A stretch of DNA of 64,000 nucleotides, taken from assembly GCF_945859825.1 (NCBI RefSeq), contig NZ_CAMAPC010000001.1, positions 62,001-126,000 on the forward strand. The letters are read 5' to 3'. Each line of letters begins with the position of its first letter. Within the stretch, counting starts at the first letter, position 1. Both the position numbers and the translations under genes were made by a program. Below, piece by piece: positions 34,459 through 44,323 of the stretch. A model generated the notes under the pieces. That model ran no database searches and was not told the DNA's origin. It saw only the letters and a program-made list of their open reading frames with translations. Source of the DNA: Pseudoalteromonas holothuriae. GTDB lineage: Bacteria > Pseudomonadota > Gammaproteobacteria > Enterobacterales > Alteromonadaceae.

Positions 34459-37356
34459 TTACTCGTGCGTAACCACTATGAGGCGAATTGCATCTAGCTT
34501 AAGTTGTGCTTTGGCAATGTGAGTGGTTAGCTCAGTGCGTTGCTTATCAAATACGGCAATTTCTTCATCACGAATATTAGGGTTGATTGCTTTGAGTGCG
34601 CTCAGTCTGCTTTGCTCATCTTCCATTACGTCCAACATTTTTTGCTGAGCTTGCGTTTGAATAGTATTCAATTGGCTCGCTACCAAGTCATTCGCAGTCG
34701 TTATTAACGGGTGAATGGCACTTTGTAGTGCATTGGCTAATTTACTCGCTGTTTGACGACCAACAGCTGATAGTTGGTTGTTAAAGGCATCAAATGCAAC
34801 ATTTTCGGCCAAGTTATTGCCGGCTTTATCAAGTAGGATCCGAATTGGCGTGGGCGGTAAAAAACGACCTACTTGCAACGCTTTTGGTGCTGAGGCTTCA
34901 GCAATAAATATTAGCTCAACAAAGAAAGTACCAACGGGTAATTTTTTGTTTTTTAACAGCGCAACTGATGCACTGCCAAAGTCATCATCGCAAATCATAT
35001 CCATGGTGCCTTGGACCATTGGATGATCCCAACTAACAAAGTGGGCGTCTTCTTGTGAAAGGGCCGTAGTTCGGTCAAATGTTACGGTAATACCTTCTTC
35101 TTTTAAACACGGGAATGACGGGTTTAGCATGTGTTCAGTCGGTTTAAGAATAATGGTGTTTTCGCCTTTGTCTTCTTGATTAACACCAAAAATATCAAAT
35201 GCGTTGATCATATACGCAGGCAGTATGACATCATCGTCAAGTTGTTCAATTTCTTTTACCAAGCGCTCAGCTTGTCCTTGGCCGCTGGAGTGAAGCTCTA
35301 GCAATCGGTCGCGGCCTTGTTCCATTTGGCTGCGCAGCACTTGGTTTTGCTTAGCGGCTTGCTCTAGCACAGGGTCTAAACTGTCTTCGTCACAGTTGTG
35401 CTCGCTAATTAACTCAAGCAATTCTTCAGAGAACTCCTTGTACAGTAGCTGACCTGTAGAGCTGGTGCTTTCAAAGGCGTCTAAGCCATCTTGATACCAA
35501 CGCAGTAAAACTTCTTGTGCAGTATTTTCAAAGTATGGCACATGAATATTGACATCAAATTTTTGACCGATACGGTCAAGGCGACCGATACGTTGCTCTA
35601 GTAAGTCAGGATTAAGAGGTAAATCAAACAAGACTAAATGATGTGAAAACTGAAAGTTGCGACCCTCAGAACCAATTTCTGAACACAAGAGTACTTGCGC
35701 ACTGTTATATTCGTCTGCAAAGAATGCAGCGGCACGGTCGCGCTCAACAATCGACATACCTTCATGGAACACCGCGGCTTTGATGGCTTCGCGTTCACGT
35801 AATATTTGCTCAAGGCTAATGGCTGTTTGCGCTTGTGCACAGATCAATAAAACCTTTTCATGCTTTAGAGACTTTAACGTATCTATCAACCAATCGACTC
35901 GGGGGTCAAATGCAGTCCAACCGCTGCCCTCTCCTTCAAACTCTTGAAAGATTTTTTCAGGGAATAGTGCACGTAGTGCTGATTTTTCAGGGCTTTGAAT
36001 ACCACCCATACTACCTAATACGGACATGGCTGTTTTATATTGTTTAGGTAATTCAATAGGGTAGCTGTGCAGCTTACGGCTTGGGTAGCCTTCAATGCCG
36101 CTGCGGCTGTTACGGAATAAAATTCTGCCTGTACCGTGACGGTCTAAAAGCATGGATAGAATTTCTTGTTTTGCTACTTCATCACCGTTTTGTGCGTTAT
36201 TGAGTAAAGTTGAAATATCAGTCTCTTTTAACAGCGCAACTAAGATGGACTGGCCTTTTTCATCCAGCGCCCCATCTTGTAGTAATTGGTTGGCAGCATC
36301 GGCTACGAGTTGATAACGGCTTTCTTCTTCAACAAATGCGTCATAGTCATAGAATCTATCAGGGTCGAGTAACTGTAAACGCGCAAAGTGGCTGTAATGA
36401 CCTAATTGATCCGGGGTTGCGGTTAACAAAATAAGTCCTGGAATATCTTGGCTCAGTTCGGCCATGCGTAAATATTCCGTGCTTGGTTTTTCTTTTGTAA
36501 TGGTTAAGTGATGGGCTTCATCAATGACCAATAAATCCCAATCAGCTAAGGTTGCTTGTTCAAACCAGCGGCGTTTTTTAGTAATAAATTCAAGGCTCAC
36601 TAGTACTAATTGCTCAGTATCAAATACATTAGGGGAGTCGGCAAACGCTTCATCACAGCGCTCCTCATCAAAAATAGAGAAGTGCAAATTAAAGCGGCGT
36701 AACATTTCAACCAACCATTGATGCTGTAAGTTCTCTGGCACAACTATCAGTACACGATTAGCGCGACCGGTTAAAATTTGTTGATGCAAAATCATGCCCG
36801 CTTCGATGGTTTTACCTAGGCCCACTTCGTCTGAGAGCAACACTCTAGGAGCAAAGCGCTTACCTACTTCATCAGCAATATATAATTGATGTGGAATTAA
36901 GCTAGCACGTTGCCCAACCACACCTTTGAGGTGTGACTGCTGGCGATTAAATTGATGCTGCCATGTTTGGTAGCGCAGAGTATAGCGATCAAAACGGTCA
37001 ACTTGACCTGCAAATAGTCTATCTTGTGGTTTATTAAACTTAATAAAATGGTCAAGAAAGGTTTCTTTTAGCGTGGTTTTTTCTGACGTATCGAGACGAG
37101 TGCCGTGATAACACAGCAGGTCACCTTGTTGCTCAATGTGTTCTACTTGGAGTTCCCACTCTTCAACATGGCGAATGACGTCACCTTGGTTAAAGACTAC
37201 ACGCGTTACAGGGGCTTCTTGCATTGAATAAACGCGGTTTTCTCCACTGGCGGGGAACAATATGGTGACCTGACGGCCTTCCAAAGCCACTATGGTACCT
37301 AATCCTAAATCTGACTCAGTATCACTGATCCAGCGCTGACCTAAGGAAAAATTCAT
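34459..37356 (-). CDS. rapA: RNA polymerase-associated protein RapA (HepA), Swi2/Snf2 ATPase
   Basis: 965 residues; releases stalled RNA polymerase for recycling. N-terminal Tudor-like domains (about 1-100), then the Snf2 motor: SDEVGLGKTIEAGMI (Walker A near 176-183), VVPENLQHQW, VIDEAHHL, LLTATP, helicase C motifs LICAQAQTAISLE, FDLPLNPDLLEQRIGRLDRIGQ, then the RapA C-terminal region. Length and order match E. coli RapA (968). Confidence 0.97.
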   Translation of the reverse strand: MNFSLGQRWISDTESDLGLGTIVALEGRQVTILFPASGENRVYSMQEAPVTRVVFNQGDVIRHVEEWELQVEHIEQQGDLLCYHGTRLDTSEKTTLKETFLDHFIKFNKPQDRLFAGQVDRFDRYTLRYQTWQHQFNRQQSHLKGVVGQRASLIPHQLYIADEVGKRFAPRVLLSDEVGLGKTIEAGMILHQQILTGRANRVLIVVPENLQHQWLVEMLRRFNLHFSIFDEERCDEAFADSPNVFDTEQLVLVSLEFITKKRRWFEQATLADWDLLVIDEAHHLTITKEKPSTEYLRMAELSQDIPGLILLTATPDQLGHYSHFARLQLLDPDRFYDYDAFVEEESRYQLVADAANQLLQDGALDEKGQSILVALLKETDISTLLNNAQNGDEVAKQEILSMLLDRHGTGRILFRNSRSGIEGYPSRKLHSYPIELPKQYKTAMSVLGSMGGIQSPEKSALRALFPEKIFQEFEGEGSGWTAFDPRVDWLIDTLKSLKHEKVLLICAQAQTAISLEQILREREAIKAAVFHEGMSIVERDRAAAFFADEYNSAQVLLCSEIGSEGRNFQFSHHLVLFDLPLNPDLLEQRIGRLDRIGQKFDVNIHVPYFENTAQEVLLRWYQDGLDAFESTSSTGQLLYKEFSEELLELISEHNCDEDSLDPVLEQAAKQNQVLRSQMEQGRDRLLELHSSGQGQAERLVKEIEQLDDDVILPAYMINAFDIFGVNQEDKGENTIILKPTEHMLNPSFPCLKEEGITVTFDRTTALSQEDAHFVSWDHPMVQGTMDMICDDDFGSASVALLKNKKLPVGTFFVELIFIAEASAPKALQVGRFLPPTPIRILLDKAGNNLAENVAFDAFNNQLSAVGRQTASKLANALQSAIHPLITTANDLVASQLNTIQTQAQQKMLDVMEDEQSRLSALKAINPNIRDEEIAVFDKQRTELTTHIAKAQLKLDAIRLIVVTHE

Positions 37357-37629
37357 GTTTGTCTCGTCTTAGCAGAAAAAGGCGGCTATGTTACCCGTTC
37401 GCATGGCGTTGTTCAATCTTGTTTATTCTCTGTGAATGTGCCTATTGAGGCGCGTAAATAGAGAATGTCATAAACATTACAGTTTGCTTAATATATGTGC
37501 AGTCAGTTGTCATGAAACGGACTTTTATGACAAATAGACTAAACTTGGTTTATAGCCATGCAAATAGTTGGCATTGCCACTGAATGTATTGGGTATAGCA
37601 TATATAATTGCAAACGACAGGAATGCGCT

Positions 37630-39036
37630 ATGGGAAAAGATCAAGACCAAGACAGAAAAGTGTACGTGCTTGACACCAACGTACTACTACATGAACCCCT
37701 CGCTTATCTTTCCTTTCAAGAACATGACGTGGTAATTCCCATGACTGTGCTTGAAGAGCTAGATCATATAAAAGACAGAAAACGCGATGTAAGTCGTGAC
37801 GCTAGAATTGCGATTCGAAGTCTAGATGGTGTATTAAAAGATGCCTCCCCTGAACAAATGCTAGAAGGAGTAAGCCTACCCAGTATTCAATCAGATAAAG
37901 AGCATGGCCCGCTTGCGCGCGGCAAATTGAAAATCGTGAATGATCATTTGTTTCCTGACAGCATTTCTGGTTTGCCAGGTAATGAAAATGATCATCGTAT
38001 TATAAATTGTGCTGTGCATTTGCAAAAACAATATAGTGAAAAAAAATTGGTGTTGGTTACCAAAGACATCAACATGAGGCTTAAAGCCAAAGGGGCAGGG
38101 TTAAAATTTGTAGAAGATTACCGCACCGACCAATTGATTGATGATATTAAACTGCTTAGTACTGGCTTTAAGAAAATTAGTGGTGACTTTTGGCAAAATG
38201 TAGGTGACTGCTCATCCGAGCAACAAGGCCGTTATACTGTACACCATGTACCAAAGGCGTTGGTCCCTGATGTGTTTTGTAACGAATACCTAATTGATGA
38301 TAGTGAACACTTTGCTGCTAGAGTCGATAGTTATGATGATAAAAATATTACTTTACGAGATTTAAGCCGTGAGCGATTGATGCATCAAGTGGCATGGGGA
38401 GTGAAACCAAAGAATATTTATCAAGGAATGGCACTTGATGCATTGCTTGACCCTGATATTGAATTGGTCATTTTAACGGGCCCAGCAGGGTGTGGTAAAA
38501 CGTTACTTGCATTGGCCAGTGCTTTGGAAATGATCATTGAAAAAGGTATTTACGATAAGGTGATTGTGACCAGAAATACACCGGAAATTGCTGAAAGTAT
38601 TGGCTTTTTACCAGGAACAGAAGAGGAAAAAATGGCGCCTTGGTTGGCTGCAATTACTGATACATTGGAAGTACTACATAAAAACGATGAAAGCCCTATT
38701 TCGAGTAGGAACTACATCATGGAAAAAGCTAATATACAGTTTAAGTCAGTAAATTTTATGCGTGGTCGTAGTATTCAAAATGCCGTGGTTATTTTAGATG
38801 AAAGTCAAAATTTAACGGCCTCTCAGCTGAAAACTATTATTACGAGATGTGGAGAAGGGACTAAGTTGATATGTACTGGTAACTTGGCGCAAATTGATAG
38901 TAACTATCTAACGCCCGTCACATCAGGGTTAACATACTTGGTTGAGCGATTTAAGCATTTTGAAGGCAGTGCCACCATTAATTTAAATGGTGTGGTACGC
39001 AGTCGCTTAGCATCTTTTGCGGAAGAAAATTTGTAA
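37630..39036 (+). CDS. PIN-PhoH family ATPase (PhoH2-like)
   Basis: 468 residues from ATG 37630 (AGGA eight bases upstream); an earlier ATG at 37558 would add an unlikely leader. An N-terminal PIN nuclease-like domain starts at KVYVLDTNVLLHEPLAYLSF and includes the acidic LVTKDINMRLKA. The C-terminal PhoH ATPase has ILTGPAGCGKTLLALASA (Walker A), VILDESQNL (Walker B) and TGNLAQIDSNYL. PIN-PhoH proteins are RNA helicase/nuclease-like; the exact cellular role is unsettled. Terminator follows. Confidence 0.9.
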   Translation: MGKDQDQDRKVYVLDTNVLLHEPLAYLSFQEHDVVIPMTVLEELDHIKDRKRDVSRDARIAIRSLDGVLKDASPEQMLEGVSLPSIQSDKEHGPLARGKLKIVNDHLFPDSISGLPGNENDHRIINCAVHLQKQYSEKKLVLVTKDINMRLKAKGAGLKFVEDYRTDQLIDDIKLLSTGFKKISGDFWQNVGDCSSEQQGRYTVHHVPKALVPDVFCNEYLIDDSEHFAARVDSYDDKNITLRDLSRERLMHQVAWGVKPKNIYQGMALDALLDPDIELVILTGPAGCGKTLLALASALEMIIEKGIYDKVIVTRNTPEIAESIGFLPGTEEEKMAPWLAAITDTLEVLHKNDESPISSRNYIMEKANIQFKSVNFMRGRSIQNAVVILDESQNLTASQLKTIITRCGEGTKLICTGNLAQIDSNYLTPVTSGLTYLVERFKHFEGSATINLNGVVRSRLASFAEENL

Positions 39037-39049
39037 CTTAACCAACACG

Positions 39050-39085
39050 AGCAGGCTGTTTTTTATGGCCTGCTTTAATTCTTTT
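39050..39085 (+). terminator. Terminator of the phoH gene
   Basis: AGCAGGC (39050-39056) pairs with GCCTGCT (39068-39074), followed by TTAATTCTTTT. Confidence 0.7.
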
Positions 39086-39130
39086 AATAGACATGTAGCA
39101 CATTACTGGTAATGTTTCTTTTTAAGAATA

Positions 39131-42100
39131 ATGACATCCTCAGCTACGATGAAAGAAAACCAAGACTTTATTCCACTAAAAAAGTATCGCACCGCTGCCT
39201 TAGCGAGTTTATTTATGTCGATATTTGTGGCTGGTTTTTTGTGTATGCATTTATATCATATAAAGCTCAACCGCGCATTTACTCAACATCAAGCATATTA
39301 TGAAGCAATCGATAGCCAAATTATTCAAAAAGTCGCTGAGGCGAGTAATGTCATAGACAATATTTTTTCAAGCCTTATGCAGCCATTGGTGTACAAGTTT
39401 GAAAGTTCGATTACTCACGAAATTGAAAAAAACAATAATTATTATCATCAGCTCGATGGTGAAGGTGGAGAAATTGTGGTTCGTAAAGCGTCACATTCAG
39501 CCTTTGATGTGCCAGATAACTGGCAGCAAATACTAGCATTAGGGCCTGCATTTAACACTGCGTTAGCGTTAATTCCAGCTTTAGATGCCATTGCCTATGT
39601 TAAAGAAGGGCAATTTGCGTTTGTTCGTCGCAGAGACAGCAGTACGAGTCATATGTTAAGTGCCATGCTTGATGGGGCGTTAGCACCTGACTTTTCTCAA
39701 TCCAATTTTAGTAGCAGTCGACGGGTAAATATTGAAGAGAAACATTATTTTAGTATTGCTAAGCAAAGTGGCAACGCAGAGGGAGAATATGTGGTACTTG
39801 TCTATGACAGTGCCGATGTTGCAAATTGGCTTAAGGACGTTACATCAGAACATGTAACAATTACCCTATTTAACAAAGATAAGCTGAACCTTCTCAATGA
39901 TGATGCAGTTGAACTGAAGTCAAAAACTTCTATCAACGAGATAGCACCATGGGAAGATGGTGTGCAACTTTATAGGTTAAGAGCAAACATGCCTATCTAT
40001 GTTGTGTATGCCCAAGATGAGGCACAGTTTCGCAATCCTGTTTTAATAGAGGTGTTGCTGGAATTTGGCTTTTTATTGATATTTATGGTGACGATTTACC
40101 TATTATTGAGTTGGTTAGGAAACCGTATTTTTATCTACCCAGTGAGCTACTTCTTAAGTTATTTGACCTATCAAGAAAATGCGCCAAAAGGTACGTTTGA
40201 TTATGTAGTTCCTGTTGATTGGCAACCGTGGTTTGCGCGTGTTAAGCAAGTTGTCACACAAAAGCAAGGTTTACTAGAACAGTTGCAGCGCCATAACGAA
40301 GTTCTTGATGAACAAGTGCAATCACAAAAACGAGCATTATCACGTTCTTTAGAAGCAAAAGAGCGTCAAGCAGCGCTGTTAAACACGGTATTAGACAGTG
40401 TACCTGATTTGATATATTTCAAGAATATAGATGGTTCATTCATTGGATGTAACCGAGCGTTTGAGTTGTTTTTAGGTGTTGAAAAGTCTCAACTAGTTGG
40501 TCGTGAACAAACTGAAATTACCAGTATGTACCCAGAATTTCTAACCCTTGAGCAGCAAATGTTTAATGAAAAAAAAGCGATCACTCAAACCATTACCTTA
40601 GATGATAAGAGTTACATGTTAACTTTAAGCCCATTTTTGTGTGCTCAGCGAGGCATGTTAGGTAGTTTGGGTGTGGCGCGAGATGTAACGATGCAGCAAC
40701 AAGCGATAAAAGCACTGCAAGCATCTGAAGAAAGCTTTAAGTCGGCTATGGAATATGCGCCAAATGGTGTGATTTTAGTGTCTCTTGATAAAGAGGTGCT
40801 AGCTATGAATAAAGCTGCTCGCCGTTATTTAGATAAAGCGACGATTACGCCTCTTGTGCAGTTATCATCATTATTTACAGCAGATGGTTACTTAGCTATT
40901 TCTCACGTGCTGAGCATGCTTTTAAAAGATACAAAAAAAGTGCTTGAGCTCAGCATTTCGCAAAATGAGCCTTATAGTTGGTTGCAACTAAGTGCATCTT
41001 TGGTGTGGGATAAAAAAAAGGTGGCGAAATATTATGTTTTGCACTTGCAAGATATTACGAGTTTAACTCAGGCAAAGTTAGACGCAGAAAGGGCTACGTT
41101 GGCTAAAAGTCGTTTTATTGCCAATATTAGTCATGAGATCAGAACGCCACTTAATGTAATTCAAGGTGTGGTGGGGATTATTAAAAAACAGCAGATAAGT
41201 GAACAGCACAGCACCATGTTAGGGCAAGTTGAACATGCTTCCGAGCAATTGTTAAATATGCTCGATAGTATTTTGACTTTTGCTAAAGTAGAAGGTAAGC
41301 AACAGGCTGTGTGCATACAGCCATTTTGTGTGGCTACTACGGTACGAGACTGTTTAGAATTAATTACGCCTTTAATAGAGAAGAAGCAGCTGAAGCTGAT
41401 TGTTAAAGTTGATGACCGAGTTTGGCCTGTGTTACAAAGCGATGAAAATAAAATTAAACAGATTTTGTTGAATTTACTAAATAATGCTGTGAAATATACG
41501 CAAAGTGGCACTATCACACTAAGCTTGACGGTCGAAGATAGCAGTTCAGAACAGCAAAGTGTCCGCTTTAGTGTGGCCGATACAGGTATTGGTATTAAAC
41601 ATGAAGATCAACAAAGGTTATTTGATGCTTTTACTCAAGGTGATGAGTCTTTATCACGCCAGCATGAGGGAATTGGGTTAGGCCTTGCCATTGTTAAGCA
41701 TGAAGTCACGTTACTCGGAGGTAATATTTCACTGAACAGTGAACTTAACCGTGGTAGTGAGTTCTACTTTACCTTAAAAATGGACAAAGTAGTGTGTGTA
41801 GTCGCTCAGGCTTACTCGCCAGTATTGTGGTTATGTAAAAAGGAAAGAGTGGTTGATTACTTAAAACAAGCAGATATATGCCTTGTTTATAGCGCCAACG
41901 AAGCGATAATAGAAATGACACAGCGTGAGTATAAATCGCTTGTTGTTTGCGACCCCAATGAGGTTAGCGCATTATTACAGCATGCCCCACAATATATTGA
42001 GGGGTTAGAATCGGTTATCAGTACCCAGTTGCAGTCTTTCTCTAAAACAACATGCAATGCACCTTTGACAATTATGCCTGATGAAATGTTCTTACAAAGT

Positions 42101-42865
42101 GCATATAGCTGTTTACTGTATGAGCAAAATAGTCAAATGCTAATTCAGGCTCATAAGGATATTTCTGGATGCCTGTGCTTAGTAATTGATGACAACAGCT
42201 TAAATTTAGATATTACAGCAAATATGTTACTTGCTTTAAATATTAATGTGGTAGTTCAAAACTCCGCATCCAACCTTGTTGAGGTCGTTTCGGCCTTAAA
42301 TCCTGATCTCATTTTGATGGATATTCACATGCCTGTGATTGATGGTTTCCAAGCGACTAAGGAGCTTAAGCAGGCATTAGAGAGTTTTAGCAATCCAATT
42401 ATTGCGCTAACGGCAAATGCACAACACAGTGAGCAGGAGCGGGCGCTTGATGTAGGAATGTGTGATTATTTAACCAAACCAGTCTCACAAGCAAAATTGC
42501 ATCAAGCGTTGCAAACGCACCTACAAAATGAAGATGTTTTTTTCGACAGTCATTTCGGGTTGCAACAAATGATGGGAAATGTTGAATTATTGAGCAAAAC
42601 GCTTGAAAAATTCGCTAATATGTGTACAGAATATTTGCAGAAAATTGACACTGAAAATGAGTTAACCAAACTGCAGATGATAGCCCATAATGTTAAAGGT
42701 GCAGCTGGTGGAGTCGGTTTTGTTCGCTTAGCTACTACAGCGAAGCAACTTGAACTGCATTTGAAAGACCATGGCACGTTACAAAATAGTACGCTAGTGA
42801 GAAATCTAGTGATGTGTTTAACTCAAGTACGCCAATATATATTAATGAAATATCACGGTGAATAA
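39131..42865 (+). CDS. Hybrid sensor histidine kinase with receiver and Hpt domains
   Basis: 1244 residues. Two transmembrane helices (about 21-45 and 309-330) frame a periplasmic sensor of about 260 residues. Two PAS-like domains (about 415-520 and 530-640) precede HisKA with phospho-acceptor His668 (NISHEIRTPLN), HATPase (N box NLLNNAVKYT, DTGIGI, GIGLGLAIV), a degenerate region (about 890-1005), a receiver with Asp1064 (ILMDIHMP) and Lys1116, and an Hpt with His1186 (MIAHNVKGAAGG). All phosphorelay residues are present, so an intact four-step relay within one protein is expected. Signal unknown. The next gene starts immediately after its stop (taaATG). Confidence 0.93.
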   Translation: MTSSATMKENQDFIPLKKYRTAALASLFMSIFVAGFLCMHLYHIKLNRAFTQHQAYYEAIDSQIIQKVAEASNVIDNIFSSLMQPLVYKFESSITHEIEKNNNYYHQLDGEGGEIVVRKASHSAFDVPDNWQQILALGPAFNTALALIPALDAIAYVKEGQFAFVRRRDSSTSHMLSAMLDGALAPDFSQSNFSSSRRVNIEEKHYFSIAKQSGNAEGEYVVLVYDSADVANWLKDVTSEHVTITLFNKDKLNLLNDDAVELKSKTSINEIAPWEDGVQLYRLRANMPIYVVYAQDEAQFRNPVLIEVLLEFGFLLIFMVTIYLLLSWLGNRIFIYPVSYFLSYLTYQENAPKGTFDYVVPVDWQPWFARVKQVVTQKQGLLEQLQRHNEVLDEQVQSQKRALSRSLEAKERQAALLNTVLDSVPDLIYFKNIDGSFIGCNRAFELFLGVEKSQLVGREQTEITSMYPEFLTLEQQMFNEKKAITQTITLDDKSYMLTLSPFLCAQRGMLGSLGVARDVTMQQQAIKALQASEESFKSAMEYAPNGVILVSLDKEVLAMNKAARRYLDKATITPLVQLSSLFTADGYLAISHVLSMLLKDTKKVLELSISQNEPYSWLQLSASLVWDKKKVAKYYVLHLQDITSLTQAKLDAERATLAKSRFIANISHEIRTPLNVIQGVVGIIKKQQISEQHSTMLGQVEHASEQLLNMLDSILTFAKVEGKQQAVCIQPFCVATTVRDCLELITPLIEKKQLKLIVKVDDRVWPVLQSDENKIKQILLNLLNNAVKYTQSGTITLSLTVEDSSSEQQSVRFSVADTGIGIKHEDQQRLFDAFTQGDESLSRQHEGIGLGLAIVKHEVTLLGGNISLNSELNRGSEFYFTLKMDKVVCVVAQAYSPVLWLCKKERVVDYLKQADICLVYSANEAIIEMTQREYKSLVVCDPNEVSALLQHAPQYIEGLESVISTQLQSFSKTTCNAPLTIMPDEMFLQSAYSCLLYEQNSQMLIQAHKDISGCLCLVIDDNSLNLDITANMLLALNINVVVQNSASNLVEVVSALNPDLILMDIHMPVIDGFQATKELKQALESFSNPIIALTANAQHSEQERALDVGMCDYLTKPVSQAKLHQALQTHLQNEDVFFDSHFGLQQMMGNVELLSKTLEKFANMCTEYLQKIDTENELTKLQMIAHNVKGAAGGVGFVRLATTAKQLELHLKDHGTLQNSTLVRNLVMCLTQVRQYILMKYHGE

Positions 42866-43768
42866 ATGCAAAACAATACCTATGTATTAGTTGTTGATAG
42901 TGACCCTTTAAATCGTGTGGTGCTTGAAAATACACTGAGCGAGGACTGTCGCATAATGTTAAGTGATAACTCAACCAGTGCATTGCAATTGATTGCTAAA
43001 CACAATGTTGATTTAATCATTACCGATATCACCTTAGTTGATGATCTGGGAGGGCTATTTTTGCAACGTTTAAAAGAGTCTCCCGACACTTATATGATTC
43101 CAGTTATTATTATTTCATCTAGTAACGCCTACAGTGATGAAGTGAGAGGTTTACAAATGGGGGCGGTAGATTACATCACTAAACCGTTTAGCCCTTTAAT
43201 AGTCAAAGCTAGAGTAAAAATGCACTTAGCATTGAAACAAAAAAGTGATTTATTGGAAAAGCTTGCATCGGTAGATGGATTGACCGAGTTGCCTAATCGT
43301 CGCCTATTTGATAAACATTTTGCGCAACAATGGCAGTTATGCCAAAGCGAGAAAAGTAGCCTTGCGCTGTTATTAGTGGATATCGATTATTTTAAAGAGT
43401 ACAACGATGAGTATGGCTATGCTGGTGGTGATGAGTGTTTAGTCAAGGTGGCACAGGCGCTAAAGCTTGTGGTTGAACAGCAAAAGGGGTTTATTGCGCG
43501 CTATGATGGCGTAAGATTTGGTATTACTGTATCGGGCTACTCAGCCCATCAAGTTGAGGCCTTAACTACTGCGATGCATGATGCTATTGATAAGCTATTA
43601 CTGTCGCATCAGTGTTCCCCGATATGTGCACATGTGAGTATCAGTATTGGGATTGTTTATACTAGAGAAAGCTTCTCTTTAGGTGTGACAAACTGCTTAC
43701 AGCAAGCTGATTGCGCATTGGTTGCAGCCCACACAAACCAAGAACGTATGGTAATGATAAATAGGTGA
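42866..43768 (+). CDS. Response regulator with degenerate GGDEF domain
   Basis: 300 residues: a receiver with phospho-acceptor Asp54 (IITDITL) and Lys106 (DYITKPF), then a GGDEF domain (ASVDGLTELPNRRLFD; LLLVDIDYFKEYND; AGGDECL). At the active-site turn the usual RYGGEEF is RYDGVRF (about 212-218), so the GGDEF signature residues are lost while the DIDxFK metal site remains. It should not make cyclic-di-GMP; a binding or protein-protein role is likelier. It directly abuts the hybrid kinase and is its likely phosphorylation target. Confidence 0.88.
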   Translation: MQNNTYVLVVDSDPLNRVVLENTLSEDCRIMLSDNSTSALQLIAKHNVDLIITDITLVDDLGGLFLQRLKESPDTYMIPVIIISSSNAYSDEVRGLQMGAVDYITKPFSPLIVKARVKMHLALKQKSDLLEKLASVDGLTELPNRRLFDKHFAQQWQLCQSEKSSLALLLVDIDYFKEYNDEYGYAGGDECLVKVAQALKLVVEQQKGFIARYDGVRFGITVSGYSAHQVEALTTAMHDAIDKLLLSHQCSPICAHVSISIGIVYTRESFSLGVTNCLQQADCALVAAHTNQERMVMINR

Positions 43769-43784
43769 GGTAACCCTCACCTAT
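43761..43784. terminator. Bidirectional hairpin between convergent genes
   Basis: ATAGGTGAGG (43761-43770), loop TAAC, CCTCACCTAT (43775-43784), a perfect ten-pair stem containing the stop codon of the pseudo-GGDEF gene. T-rich sequence follows on the plus strand. Confidence 0.6.
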
Positions 43785-43793
43785 TCTTGCGTT

Positions 43794-44168
43794 TTATAGT
43801 AGCTCTGCCATCGCACTGTCACCAAAACCAATTAATTTCGCATCTTTAAAAACCAACGGTGTACATTCATCTTTGGTAACTTTACCATCAGAATGCTTGC
43901 TGTTAGTGGCAAAAAATAAGACTTGATAAACATTATCGCCTTTTTTAACGAGCTCTGTGAATTCTGGTGTATCAAATGAATTTAAAACACTTTGGTAATC
44001 GGCACCAATATTTAGCTTGGCTATTTTTTTGCGATTGTCATGTTGTGTCTTCTCCCAGTTACCATTGTGCTTTACCCAACCATGATCTACTTCGCCGTCA
44101 GAGACTGCCACAATACAACCTGAAAGGAGTGGTGTTGCAAGTGCAGCAACTAAAAGTAATTTTTTCAT
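43794..44168 (-). CDS. DUF3192-family lipoprotein
   Basis: 124 residues. Signal peptide with lipobox LLSGC (Cys18). The body RKKIAKLNIGADYQSVLNSFDTPEF, YQVLFFATNSKHSDGKVTKDECTPLVF and IGFGD matches DUF3192, a small BamE/SmpA-like outer-membrane lipoprotein family of unknown role common in Shewanella, Vibrio and Pseudoalteromonas. Confidence 0.88.
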   Translation of the reverse strand: MKKLLLVAALATPLLSGCIVAVSDGEVDHGWVKHNGNWEKTQHDNRKKIAKLNIGADYQSVLNSFDTPEFTELVKKGDNVYQVLFFATNSKHSDGKVTKDECTPLVFKDAKLIGFGDSAMAELL

Positions 44169-44323
44169 TTTTATATGGTCCTTAACATTATTTGGCTCTA
44201 TATAAGCAAAATTATTGCCAATAGTAAAAAGGTAAATTGTTTCAAATAGTTATATTGTGTTGCTGATTATTTTAAATGTAATTTAGTTTTAATACTTCGT
44301 TATTTTAGCTAATTTTTGATAAA

